Source of the DNA: Trebouxia sp. TZW2008
Lineage: Eukaryota; Chlorophyta; Trebouxiophyceae; Trebouxiales; Trebouxiaceae
DNA length: 64,000 nt
NCBI GenBank assembly: GCA_002118135.1
Contig: BDIU01000219.1
Location: 1,243-65,242 of the forward strand
Direction: 5' to 3'
The translations under genes were made by a program, and so were the position numbers. Below, piece after piece: positions 1 to 12,000 of the stretch (positions are counted from its first letter, which is position 1; the number at the start of each line of letters is the position of its first letter). Below the pieces are notes generated by a model, which was not told the origin of the DNA, did no database searches, and worked only from the letters and a program-made list of their open reading frames with translations.

Positions 1-3000
1 CAAAGTTTCAGATGGTGGAGTTGTCCAAGCCACAGAACCACAGATGATCTTTGTCCCGCAGATACAATTCAGCATACATGATAGCCCCATTGTCATTCCA
101 GACACAGTAGCAAAGTTGGTGAAGAGCTCTACCCACAGCAGGACATCTTCAGTTGTTTGCCGTGAAAATAAGGCATTTTGACTCTGCTGATGTGGTTGAT
201 GTTATATATTGTGCCAAAAGCACCATCATGTTGACCTTGTGCATTGCTAGCATTCTGGAGACCTTGTTGTGCCATTTGCTGAGGGCACTGATGAGCATGT
301 ACAGCATCCAAGTAAGCAAGCTCACTCTGGCATCAATGACACAAATGTGTGGAGTGCATAAGCCAAGATTTGCTGCAGTGTTACGTTGCTACCAGTGATG
401 TTGCTACCAATGATGCTGATGTTGCTTCCAATGATGGTGATGATCCACTGAGATGCACTGCCGCCAAGAGTGCGGGTAGCTGCAGTGTCAGGTGAGTCTA
501 GACCTGCTACCACGAACAGTTGCGGCAAAAGTTTCAGAGGATGATACGGGTTGTAGTGTGAGCAATGTGTCTCCGGGGGCACCTTAATTCAGCGACCCCC
601 CCTTCGAACCCCCTGATCAGAGCCCATCTGGCCCCTTACACATAGACGAAGATTTGAACCTATGACGAGCGACTTCACAGGCCACAGTCTCAACCATTGG
701 GAGAAAAAACCCCGAAGAAAGTTTTAAGAAGTATTGAATGCTGGGGATTAGCAACGTGTGGCTGAATATGATCTGGCACAGGCCAAGCCCATGTGGGACA
801 CATGGTGTACTCATAAGATTGCCGGCCTCCGGGCGGCTAATCAAGCACGCCCCTGCTTTATGGGCAACGTCACGCACAAAGCCCTGGCAGACCCGAAAAC
901 GTGATGATGTTGACCAGCGTGCAACAAGGGGCAGGGTGGCGGAGCTCGAACGAGCCAAAGAGACGACGTCAGTGAGGCCTCAGTGTCACGATACCAACTT
1001 CGTACTCGAAAGCAGCTCAAAACGCAACGATGGCCGTGTTTCACGCTTGCGAGGGCCCACACGTCCACTCCAAGTCTTGCATATCTCACGCCCTTTCTAT
1101 TGGCTGATCGATCGCAGATACCGAATCGCACGTACGTACACTTTCAGACCGACCGGCCGTTCCTGCTCGAACCGTAGGCGAAGCCTAGTTGAGCGGACAA
1201 TACCGCCGTTGCTACCGTGTTACTACCGTGTTGCTACCGTGTTGTGCGTAGAGTTCACATTGTTGTTGCCTGCAGCCGATGGTGCACTGCTACCAATACC
1301 GAACTTTGTACAACTACCAATGTTGAAAGAAGTGCAGTCGCCAGTATCGCCACGTACCCTGTAAAGATTGCGGGACCTTCCAAGCCGCGAGACCTGCAAA
1401 CACTGATCTTGCACTTGTGTTGGCATGAAACGACTCTACCGGGTCTGACCAGATGTTCAAGTCCCGGCGACGGAACCAAATCGCGTGCTCTGTGAAACAG
1501 ACTAGCGCATAGGACGAATTTTTGCTTGAGGGTGATCGTCCAAGGATGTCGACTCTCTCTCTGAACTGGCATCCAAAGTTAAAACCGGTCGTTTGTGCGG
1601 CCAACCAATCAGGGAACAGCAAGACGAGATTCCTAACTAACAGCAGCTGAGATAAGCAAACATGTCTGCTGGCAATAACGCCTAAGTACTATGAAGGAAT
1701 GGAGCCCACTGAAAATGGGATATTGATGGCACCCATGAGGGATCAAAAGCGGGATACTGAGTTCTGACTCAGTCTGACTACAATGCATATAGAGCTAAAC
1801 TACTTACTCTGGCATCGTCAGCAATAATACTTGAAAAGACACAATCATAATGATAATAGTAGTTACTGTCGAAGCAGGGGCTATAGCGATGATGCTCAAG
1901 ATGGTGTTCAAATCAGCCATCCTACTGTACCTACAGGAAAAACAGAAGGAATCTAGAAAATGATAGCTGCATCTCTAGATGCAGACCTACAGACGATTGC
2001 GTGTAGTACGACGCCACGTGGACAGAATTCTAAAGATCATTGTAACGCTTCTGACGTAGCTTTTGCAGCGACTACGTGCAATGTCTGTAGCGACTACGTA
2101 CAGCTGTCTGTAGATCTGTGTACAGAGACTCCAAAGTTTGAATTTGAATGTATTACGTTAGAATTTTAGGTTTGTGTACAAGGGCCACGCCGCAAGCGGC
2201 GCATAAGCAGGGGGGGTGCGCAAGTGTGAAACCTACGTTATGTCCACCTTCACACCTCAGCAGCTTCACACAGACAACTCTCCAGAACCCGTGATTACTA
2301 CAATACCTCTGTTTTTCTCTAGAATTTCTGAAAAGGGTGTGAAGGTGTGAAGGTAGGGCGGTACAGAAAACAGTACTTGCACTAAGTACTCTCTGTTTAA
2401 TCTGATTGAATTTAAGGAAAATAGGGGTGTGAAGGTGTGAAGTAGGGTATTTGACATGGACAGATGACTACCTGTTTTCAAACAGTTAAAACCCTACTTG
2501 TAAAAATACAAATTTTTACTCATGCTCCCCCTGCTTAGTCATGAACACCCTCTGACATAACCATGACATAACACTGCAAATGCTTAGTAAAAGCAAATGG
2601 TCACCGGTCAGTGTTGCAAATATGTATATTTGCAACACTGACCCAAATATACCCAAATATACGAAAATCCACAGTATACTAATGTAACATACATTATCCA
2701 GTGGGTTTTGGGCAAATATATATATTTACAACATAATTTATAATGTAAGGTCCCAACCCTACTCTCACGCCAATTCAGGTCCTCGTCACTCCCTCGCCAT
2801 TTGCAAGAAGAAGATCCTTTCTGACCTTGCTCAGGGCAGTTGCCCCTGTAGTCGCCCTGCAACTTTGCCGGGAGCTGCGGTCGTGACAGGAGACGGCAAC
2901 TGGTGCTTTCGATCCTTTAGCCCACCTGTGCGTTAAGGGTACCACGCCAAGCGCGTCACACTTCCGTTTCTAATCCTGTGAAGCTCAAGATTGAACACGA

Positions 3001-3099
3001 CCTGCTTGATCTTGTGTTCAGTGACTCGTGTTCTCCGCCAGGGTCAGTAAGTCAGGTGTTATAGCTAAGGTCTGCGTGTGCGGAGACTGTCCAACTGTC
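1..3099. other. gene-free left flank with short repeats
   Basis: I see no coding exon I can support here. The stretch holds degenerate triplet-like repeats near 395-450, repeated gctaccgtgtt units near 1205-1250, and gtgaaggtgtgaag direct repeats near 2335 and 2430 with an inverted relative near 2250. A GCCGC-AA-GCGGC hairpin lies at 2189-2200. From about 2460 to 2750 there is an AT-rich patch, unlike the rest of the window. Open frames such as 738-1364 on the plus strand show no domain and no splice-consistent neighbours. The upstream ATG at 3028 is in frame with the next gene. Confidence 0.5.
2609..2640. repeat. perfect 14-bp inverted repeat with 4-nt loop
   Basis: The arms CAGTGTTGCAAATA and TATTTGCAACACTG are exact reverse complements separated by TGTA, so the 32-bp stretch can form a cruciform or hairpin. 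It lies in the AT-rich patch and is followed by several caaatata repeats. It could be a transposon end, a protein-binding palindrome or a chance structure; no function is shown by the sequence. Confidence 0.8.
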
Positions 3100-6000
3100 A
3101 TGCCGACGACCGCAGGCTCCTACCGTAGGATGGACCATGCCGCAACCTGCGACAGACTGCAAGCTACGTTAGACGAGCTCATAGACTTTCTAGGTCAGGT
3201 ACAGGCCGGGGACGATCACTGCTGGAAATGTCTTGTGCCGCATAATATGCTGTGTCAAAGACTCTGGAGCGATGCTATCGACTGCAGACATACGTGACGA
3301 CCTCTGAGGAGGTGTCGCGGGCAGAGCATGCAGTACAAATCAACCTGCAGATTCTGCAAGACTTGAACGACCACAATGGGTTAGTACCAAACCCACCTTC
3401 TGACACATCAGTGAATGAGGCAAGCCATCAACGGAATGCGCCACCAACAGGTATTGACCCCACGTTGCCACTGTTATGCCCAAGCTGTTGGCTGCTCATG
3501 ATGTGAGCAACCAAGTGTCTACATATTGTCACTGCTTTTTCGCAGGCACGACTGTCTCTGATGCCTTTGCAAAGCAAACATCTCTGGCTGGCTTTGAGCA
3601 ACTCTCTGACCTGCCTCAAGCTGGGAAACATGACAAGCTGCAGGCTGTTCTTGCACGAGCAAAAGCCATCAGAGGTCACAGCAGTGAGACCGCTTCAAGC
3701 AGCAACAGGCCAACTGCGCACAAGCCAAAGCGCCCTCAACCAAATGCCAAAGCATCTGGCAGAAACATGCCTGCAAAGTCTGCATCAGCTACTCAACCTG
3801 CGCCTGTCAGCAATAAACGGTCCACGCATGATCCCTCATCTTCCTCAGGTCTTCAGCGGTCCCAGGCAGTGCTAGCGACGCACACCAGAGACAGAGTCGC
3901 AGACCAGCCAGCAGCTCTGTCAGCACACGACCAAAATGTCCCCACGGTGAAGCAGGCGTCACAGCAGGCGTCACAGCAGGCGTCACAGCAGGCTTCAAAG
4001 CAGGCTTCAAAGCAAATTCCAGAGCAGGGCCAGCAGTACAAGCAGCAGAGTCACATGGGTCAGCCAGTCAAAGCAGAAGCAGCTGCGGCAGGCCGCGCGC
4101 AAAGCTCAGATGACTCTCATGTGCAAGTCCCGCCTCTGCAGCTGCCAGCTGAATTCCACAAAGCGTTGAATGCTCTCAGGTGTGTGTCTGCATCAGTGCC
4201 ACAGGAGGCTTCAGAATTGTCCATGCTGAGCATCACAATGCCTAACTCACCCCTTTGATTGTGCTTACAAAGCTCATGATTAGCAATGTAGACCAGGGAA
4301 AAGCCCTGTGCAGAATACATGTGTCATGCATGCTAATTTGAAGCATCTGTCATATGTATGTTGGCTGTGTTCCCTGAGCCAACGCTCAACTAATGTTTAG
4401 GCAACTATTATCTTTGTCCTTGCAAAGCTCCTTGCAGACCAGGGCAAACCATCACGCAACAGACAGCTACTTGCCATGTTTGTTTTATGTGCATGTGTCA
4501 TGCTTGCATGAGCTGTACACCCCAGCACATTGTCTAGCTGATGAGCAAGACGCCCTTTGCATGTCCATGCAGACCAGATGGAGCCAGTAGCAGCAGTGCT
4601 GGACCCTTCAGCTCGAGTGGCCCTTTCATCAAGCTTAGAGAAACCTACAATGACGCATTGGCTGCCATCACTGATGCGGGTCAGGCCTTCCAAGCAGCAC
4701 TCAATGATGCTGGAACTAAACCTGACACATCCGAAAGACAAGGGCCTGATCCTGTATCTAAAAGGTGATCAACTGCCCTATGGCTCATTCATCAGTCTGA
4801 CAGACATGTACAGCGACACCTTGATTTCTGGTTCTGATGCTGGTGAGGCCCTCCAAGCCGCAATCAGTGATGCTAAAAGTCAACCTGCCACACCTGAAAG
4901 GCACTCGAGCCTTCCTCAACTTGCAAGGCAATTAGCTGCCCTATGCTTCTGTATGCATGCTTGATGTGGCATGCTTTCTTGTTGGTATTCCTGAAATGCA
5001 GGCATTGGCATTAGAAGCATTGCTTGATCAAAGCAACAAGCTTGAACAAACCCCCTACTGCAAGTCTGCAAAATGTTGTAGATGTGCACTGACTGGCATG
5101 CATCTGCTGTGTAGGATATCCGCAGAACTTACTCTCCCTGTTAGACTGTCAATGCCTGCCATATTCAACAGCCAAGCAGCGCTCAATTGAAGCTTGCCAC
5201 AGGTGTCCTCATCCTGATGATACGATGTCATGCAGGGTCATAGAATGCTAATAGTAAGCACGTGAACGCTGATGATCATCATCACGTCATGCGGCCGTTT
5301 GTAGGTGCCAAAGGTGCCAAGGCACAGTAGAGGCTCAGCTGACCTCTGCATAGTCTTGCTTCAAGCCAGTGTGTCAGTGCCTGCTGTGGACAATGGCAAA
5401 CTTCCTCGCTGTTAAAGCTTGTCACAGATATGAGGCTTAGATGCTTTGAGGTCATGCAGCTGTGTGCAATTGGCTGAGGTGCCATGCCCTAGTAGAAGCT
5501 CAGTTTGGTCCAGTGCAACCTCCGCTGTCTGTCGACTGGCTCTCTGTTGCATCTTACTTGCACCTTACGTTGATTTCATACTGTGGTGGCACTTTGACGT
5601 CATGCAGCTGTCTATAGGCTGCTGAGGTGCCGTGCCCTAGTAGAGGCTCAGCTCGCTCTCCTAAAGCGCTGCAGCAACAATGCAGTGTCTACTACACTCA
5701 GGCATGAGCATAGCAGTTCGACCTTGCCCCAGGGTGCTGAAGCATCATGGCAGGAAACAATGCAGCTCTGGCAAGAGGTATTGTACTTACCTTTGCCCAC
5801 TGCCGGTGTGCTTGCGTGTCATGTCAAAAAAATGACTGATACACAGCTTGACGAGGCTCCTGCAGCATAGCACTGCTGGAATTGGTACTCCATGTTATCT
5901 GGACTGTAGCAAACAAAGCAATATACTATGTGCAACAGGTGAGACAGATCCTTTTTGATTGGCTCATGCGGGTTCTGACTGGCACTGGGTATCATCAAGC

Positions 6001-8062
6001 TCTTGGTCACTAGTGAGTCATGGCATGCGGAGTTCCACCATCATCACATGCTTGGCATCTTTGCAGCTGCTCTGTCACACATGCTATTGACAGCTGCCGC
6101 TTATTTGACTGACACAAAGATTCAGGCAGTAAGTCCATCTTAATCTTCAAGCAAAGCACTTGCCTTCTTGTGGCAACACACAACATCGCCAACATCTGAG
6201 GCAGGGTCAATATTACAGCTGACAGTCAAGAGTGCAAAGCTTTCAAAGTAATGTCTGCCTGTTGGCAATCACACCATAGCAAGTAATGCTTGGACATGAG
6301 ATGACCTTACTGTGACAGTCAATACAAGCCGGCCTGGCGAGAAAGGACTTCAGCGACACACACCTAGTACCTGTACTACAATGTGCATCTGAACGCTAAC
6401 AATAAAGGGATGCCCTGTACAGGTACAGGCAGAGTATCGAGACCTGTTTGATACACCAGCAACTGACCCTGAGGCTTTGCTACGCTGGCGTAACAGAGCG
6501 CTGCGTTTTGTGCTGCCTCCTGACTCAATCACACCAAAATTTGTTAAGGCTGGCAAGCCTGACTGCAATCAAGGGGGCAAAGCAGGTACACAAGGTGCAG
6601 ACATCAGCTTGTCTGTAGTGACTGCCTGAGCCTTGGTGTACATCACTCTTTGTCAGCAGAGTGATTGAAGATGATCAAAGATATAGCACAAGCCTGCTCC
6701 TGAAACCATGGTGCTAGAGTATCCGAATGCCAGCTCAATGCCACTCTATTGCTGCAGAACATCTGTTCACCTTGGCAGCAGCATGAAGCCAAAATGCCTT
6801 GTTGTTGTGTAAACGTGGCTAGCATCTTACATCAGTGTAACTCTTCACACACGCAGCACATCATAGCACAAGCACAGCACAGCGCACCGCAGCATAGCAG
6901 AGCAATGAGTTGTGTGTGTCTGCTTATAGGTGACAAGCCTGCTGAAGCATGGCTGCCAGAGGCCTGCTGGGACTCCCTGCCCAGGTCTCAGGATGAGTGC
7001 CTTGATCCCAGCACTGTTCTGCTGCCAAGCGGCAGGGCAGACAAGTCAGGCCAGGTCCAAGTCGTGGAGTATGCCAATTTGCCACAGCTGCAGACCTTGT
7101 CAAGGTCAGCATGTACAGTGTTCCAGACTTAAAATCCTGCATCTGTACTACACTGCTGTGTTTGGCACGTGTTTTGGGGGAAATATTTGAGTTCGCCTAC
7201 CTCAGATCTACACTACACTGCATTGCTTGGCATGTGTTTTGAGACAAAGATATGAAACCTAAACCAGCAGTAAGGTTTGCGAGGTATGCCTGGCTGTGCA
7301 TCATGGTCAAGAAGCAGCAGACTAGCCATGAATGCATTGCAGCTGTATTTGTCATTGCACAGTATCCATTGCACATGAATCTGTCACAGCACTGCAGGCG
7401 ACCTGTTTCTGTTGCAGCACTACAAGTTACTGCATGCAAACATGTATTACAGCTGTATCTGTCATGAATGCGTGTCTGGCATAGCACAACATGACAATGC
7501 GTTGCAGCTTACTTTCACTAGACTGACTTGTATTATGGCATGCACAGGCTGCAACATCAAATCCAGCTTTACTCATTGCAGCACCATATTAAACCAAAGT
7601 TGGTATCTGCCATGATAGCCTGCAGCACCAACTGACAATATCTTCCTCACACAGTTTCAGTTGTGGCTTTGCTGACTTGCATCATGGTGTGCCCAGGCTG
7701 CGACATCAGTCTCAGCTTTGCCTATTGCAGCACCACGTTGAATCAAAGCTTGTACCTGCCATGATAGCCTGCAGCACCAACTGACAACATCTACCTCACA
7801 TAGTCTCAGTTGCAGCTTTGCTGACTTTGATCATGGTGTGCACAGGCTGCAACATCAGCTCCAACTCTACCTACTGCAGCACCATATTGAGTCAAAGCTT
7901 GCAGCACCGCTCATGCCTACACTGGGTGAAGCTGGCTTGACAAGCACAAACTGCAAGGCAGACCCTGAGCTTCTTGCAGCAGAAATCAGGCTGGCCCATG
8001 CTTTCCTGTGCAGAGGGCCAACACGTGGGCTTTGTACCATCACAAAGGAGCATTTGCATTGA
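3100..8062 (+). CDS. unrecognised 572-residue protein, eight exons
   Basis: Exons: 3100-3198, 3288-3450, 3546-4179, 4573-4764, 5702-5777, 6423-6585 (or from 6429), 6930-7104 and 7846-8062. All junctions are GT-AG, all phases agree, and the sum is 573 codons including the stop. An in-frame ATG at 3028 could add 24 residues. The N-terminus (about residues 1-90) looks helical. A long middle part is rich in Ser, Gln, Ala and Pro and contains a short QASQ repeat coded by a 12-bp unit near 3955-4010. The exons at 6423 and 6930 are compact and acidic. The last exon is Leu/Gln-rich at its start (LQHQLQLYLLQHH) and ends EHLH. I do not recognise the family. Soluble nuclear or cytosolic adaptor proteins often look like this, but that is only an impression. 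Decayed copies of exon 4 and of the last exon lie in the introns. Confidence 0.7.
4775..4920 (+). repeat. diverged copy of exon 4 of the 3.1-8.1 kb gene
   Basis: The translation SGSDAGEALQAAISDA here mirrors AITDAGQAFQAALNDA in exon 4 (4573-4764), followed by a similar TPER/TSER stretch. The copy sits just 3' of the exon-4 donor. It could be an alternative exon, but its splice sites are not obvious, so I treat it as a decayed tandem duplicate. Confidence 0.65.
5280..5660 (+). repeat. three intronic direct repeats, about 150 bp apart
   Basis: The motif gaggtgcc(a/g)tgccctagtag followed by a(a/g)gctcag recurs near 5300, 5480 and 5620, each time after a variant of a gtcatgcagctgt motif. The array lies in intron 4, upstream of exon 5 at 5702. 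Confidence 0.65.
7548..7845 (+). repeat. two decayed copies of the last exon's acceptor and 5' part, period 149 bp
   Basis: Acceptor-plus-exon segments beginning GCTGC(A/G)ACATCA occur at 7548, 7697 and 7846, exactly 149 bp apart. The third opens the true last exon. The first two keep AG before the copy and the following Leu/Gln-like codons, but run into stops (ccatgatagcc). Confidence 0.85.
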
Positions 8063-8480
8063 TATCAGACCTGTTCAGTGTGAACTGTGGTGACTGTGGC
8101 AGCTGTGTGCAGTTAGCTCAGTATTGGCGTGCAAATGACAGAATCTGCTGTGGGCTGCAGCAGCAAATTGATGAGATGTAAGTTGAACACATGGAGGTTG
8201 CATGAGGTCGCTGCTGTCCCTAGGCATGTCTCTTCACACACTGTGCAGTACTATCTATAGTGTCTTTGCCACACACTGGACAATGCGCATAACATTAGTG
8301 TCGAGCATGTCCCATGGTGTGACCCAACCCCGCCATATGCAGATTAATGTCAAAATTTCAGTCTGGCCATGGTTTTGTCTCTTTTTTAATCTATATACCT
8401 TAAGTTTGGGCTATAGCCAACATATATCTTGAATTTGGGCTATTTGGCATGTCAACTTGCATCCTGATTTCCGCTGAACG

Positions 8481-8552
8481 GCGGCGTTGGTGTAGTGGTT
8501 AGCATAATTGCCTTCCAAGCAATTGGGACGAGTTCGATTCTCGTACGTCGCA
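8481..8552 (+). tRNA. trnG-UCC: tRNA-Gly(UCC)
   Basis: A 72-nt cloverleaf. The acceptor stem GCGGCGT pairs with ACGTCGC through one G-U pair, with discriminator A at 8552. The D arm carries GTAGTGGTTAGC. The anticodon stem TTGC/GCAA encloses the loop CTTCCAA, giving anticodon UCC, which reads GGA and GGG glycine codons. The T loop is GTTCGATTC. The internal A and B boxes for RNA polymerase III are therefore intact, and there is no intron. CCA is not encoded, as expected for a eukaryotic nuclear tRNA gene. A five-T run lies about 40 nt downstream. Confidence 0.95.
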
Positions 8553-9069
8553 ATGATTGTAAACCTGCGAGCGTCATATGCAACAGATCAGCTTTTTGCC
8601 GCTGCCCAAGCAAGATCACACCGGCGGTAACACGCCAGCGATTTTGGTAAATTAAACATGCTGTGCTGTCAGCTCAAGCCATGCGTCTATGCCAAGTGCT
8701 CAAAAGCAATTTGCCCATTGCTTCTCATAAGTTTTGATCTGTCATGGGCACACAAATCTTCAAATTCGGGCGTGCAATTGAAAAGGGCGCAGATGCTTTT
8801 GAAATCAGGATGACTTGAAGCAGGAGTTTATCACTATGAAAATTGCAGGTTCACATGCGGAAAGCTTCATGATAACGACTTAAGACACTCCCTCAAAGCT
8901 GCAAAAAACAAGCTATTGTACACAGAAGAGTCAATAGATGGTCAACCAAATTGGACATGCTTACTGCATGTGTTGCAGCGGAGTCCTGTTCAAGAGACTG
9001 CACTGACTGACTGTGATGGCATGGGCACATTCGGAATTGCAGCAAGCACTGCAGCTGCGTGTCTGAGGC
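8553..9069. other. spacer between tRNA and EXECUTER 3' end
   Basis: Nothing recognisable. The plus-strand open frame at 8916-9143 is largely antisense to the last EXECUTER exon and its 3' flank. Confidence 0.5.
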
Positions 9070-12000
9070 CTAACAATCAGACAGATCAATCTTCTTCAGA
9101 ACGACTAAGTAGTGACTCTGCTGCTGCTGGCTGCTCCAGATGAAGCCTAGCTCTGCCCCTCTTCCAAAGTCCCCATTCAGGTGCAACAGCTCCCCATCCA
9201 CCCACCTGAAGCAAAGTTACCTTGCATTGATAATGAATTCTTGCCAAGTTTCTACCAGAAAATTGACCAGATGACTTTTGCCTTGGTCACAAAGACATAA
9301 CTTCTTCATCAATCTTGTAGCAACTGAGAGACCTCAAGTTTAAGCTATGATCCTCAACGGAAGCATCTGAGTAAACCTTGTGTGTCAACAATTCGCTTGA
9401 GGAACAAATGCATACATATCACTCCTTGTATCTGTGAAGGCACAGAGACAGCAGTTCCATTGAGGTCATCGCTGGCTCGTATGCTCAGTGAATCTGAGCA
9501 CACGAGCCTGTGAATGAACGAATGACTGGAGGCACACACGGGCGCACAGACGGACAGGCAGACAGATGGTCGGTGGGTGGGTGGGTGTATGAATGCTGAC
9601 ACAGGCAACACATCGCATGAGGCATGCGACTGCTTTGCTTACGTGGGTTGCGCAAGGTTGCTTTGCGCTATGCAGCCAGAGCCTTTGTAGCGCGCAATGA
9701 CACCCATCTCTGGTGGGTACATGTCAGGGGTGCCTAGCCGTCCACGTCGGCCTATCTTGGCTTTGAAGCTGATTTCACCAGTTGGAACAACATTGCTCCC
9801 TGTTAGCTTGGTGCCAGTCACCCATTCAATGCCGTCCTGCATGCCGTCACGAAGCATTTGACGACATGCTGCTGCATAAGTCAGAATGCATGCAATGTCT
9901 GAGCCACTGAGGTGAGTGAATTCAGGTTGAACGGGTTACGAAGTGTGTGCGGGTGACAGAGGGACGTCACGTCACTGCAGCTGTTGACCCATGCCATCAC
10001 AACCACAACAGCTGACGTCAGGCACTCCCTCAACACCACCCTCGATGCCATCACGCCAGATCGGCACATGCATTGACCAGCAGTGCACCAATCAGCCTGA
10101 ACCATAAAAACATATGTGTCCAAGCACAGCATTTCAATGATGATACATCAAATGATGGCAAACCCTACTTGAAGCCATCGTACGTGCCAGCAGAAGCATC
10201 AGCTCGTGCATTGACACACTGCGTTCCAATCAGCTTACGGGCAGGATACACCAGATGACACCAGTCGTTCACTTGATGCCATCCTGCGTGCCGCCATAAG
10301 CCATCAGCACATGCCTTGAAGAGCAGCAGTCCAAACAAGAAACAACAAAGGATGGCATTGAGCTGGACTCTGGCACCATCTGATGTTCTTGATTGGAACA
10401 CTGCACTTCAGAGAATGAGCTAATGGCTCATATGCCAACATGCCCGTCAAATGACACCGCTCAGGCGTGGTTTCTCGCTCTGTTTTAAGCAGATCATGCA
10501 AGCCAGCATGCCCCTGTGGGCCGGCAGCATCTATATTTGGGAGAGCCTACAACACATACAATCAAAATCCTTGCAGATGATGCCAGTCACTTTGGCATGC
10601 AGCAAGACATGGCAATTCAAGACCACAGCTTGTGTGATGTGTGACAAGAATGCTTGCAGCAGTCTTGCCTTACAATGTTACTGACTGTCGATGTCATGAG
10701 ACAACAAACCAAAACAAGCACTCTGTAGCGCCAAAGCATCTCCTGAGCATTTGCATGAGCCAGCTTACACTCTTCAGCAGACAAGTTGACAAGTATCATT
10801 GCAGCAATAAAATACACAACAAACTCTCTTTGTACTGACTGCTTTGTTTGCCAACAATCTGTCCTTGAACTAGATTGTCCTACTCAGAGGGACCACTGCT
10901 GTCAAAATGCAGTGACTAATTACCAATGGCGTTGTCCTTACATCAGAATTGTCCTTACATCAAGTGTCCTTATAAGAGAGTTCACTGTATGAGTGAAGCT
11001 TTGCACTGCAGCAAGTGGAACTTACATCAATGTCATCTGGCTCCCGCTTCAGCTGCAGCACTTCCATGCCCTGACCGCCAAAGGCTGCTAGATACAGCCC
11101 AGTGAAAGGGTCAGTGCCCACAAAATCAGTATTGAGCCGTCTGTACTTCATTGTTTTGGGGCTCTTATCTGCAAAGGGAGCAAGTATGTTGAGCCAAGAA
11201 GAGTTCATGCTTGTATGACCATAAAGTATGCCCCATGTAAACATGCACGAGCTTTGGCATGCCATGTCTGCATATCTGAAGCAGAATTCCCTTCATGTGT
11301 GACACAGCAGAGTATAGCAGATGCATGTGCACAGAAGCAGTTTGCTAGGCTATATGATGGTGCCTTGCACGCTCCAAACTGGAAATGCACTCAAGAGGAG
11401 GAGGCATTTGCAACAGTTTTGGATTGCATGCAAGTTGCACTGACGTGATCACACACAAGCTTGAAGCAACAGGCGCTGCACAAACAGCAGAGAGGCACAT
11501 ATTGCAAAATTATTGCGTGACCTCTTGAAAGCCAGACGGTGAGATTCAATAGAGCATGACTCTCTGAATATAGCTACAAAACATGCGACTAGGCAAAGAA
11601 CATGCACAGAGAGCAGGAAGCAATCTCTGTGCAACCTACCTGAAGAGTCTGGCTGCTTGATGATATTCCTAGGATTGCTTTGCTGCATCATCAACGCTGT
11701 CTCAAACACAGTGTCTGCAAACTTCTGAAACTGCTCCTCTTCATCTTCACTGTCAGTTTCCTCATCCTCATCATCACTATCATCACTGTCGTCTACAAGC
11801 TCAAAGCTTCCCCTTTGCTGACTGGCTTGCTGCCAGAAAGACTTCAACATTTGGCTCGTGTCTTCCAAGGCTTTCAGTGTGGCCTTGTTCTTTTTGGTTC
11901 TGCGTCTTTGCGCTTCTAGTTGAGCCTGAAGCCTCGCTCGCCTTGTGGTGGGGGCTGCAGGCTTTTCCTTTTTGGGTGCTAAGCTCTTTTCAGCCTGAAA

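Noticed and set aside
9354..9611. Minus frame considered as the EXECUTER C-terminal exon
   Set aside because: It lacks family motifs. The exon at 9205-9070 reads WVDGELLHLNG and GFIW with the right phase.
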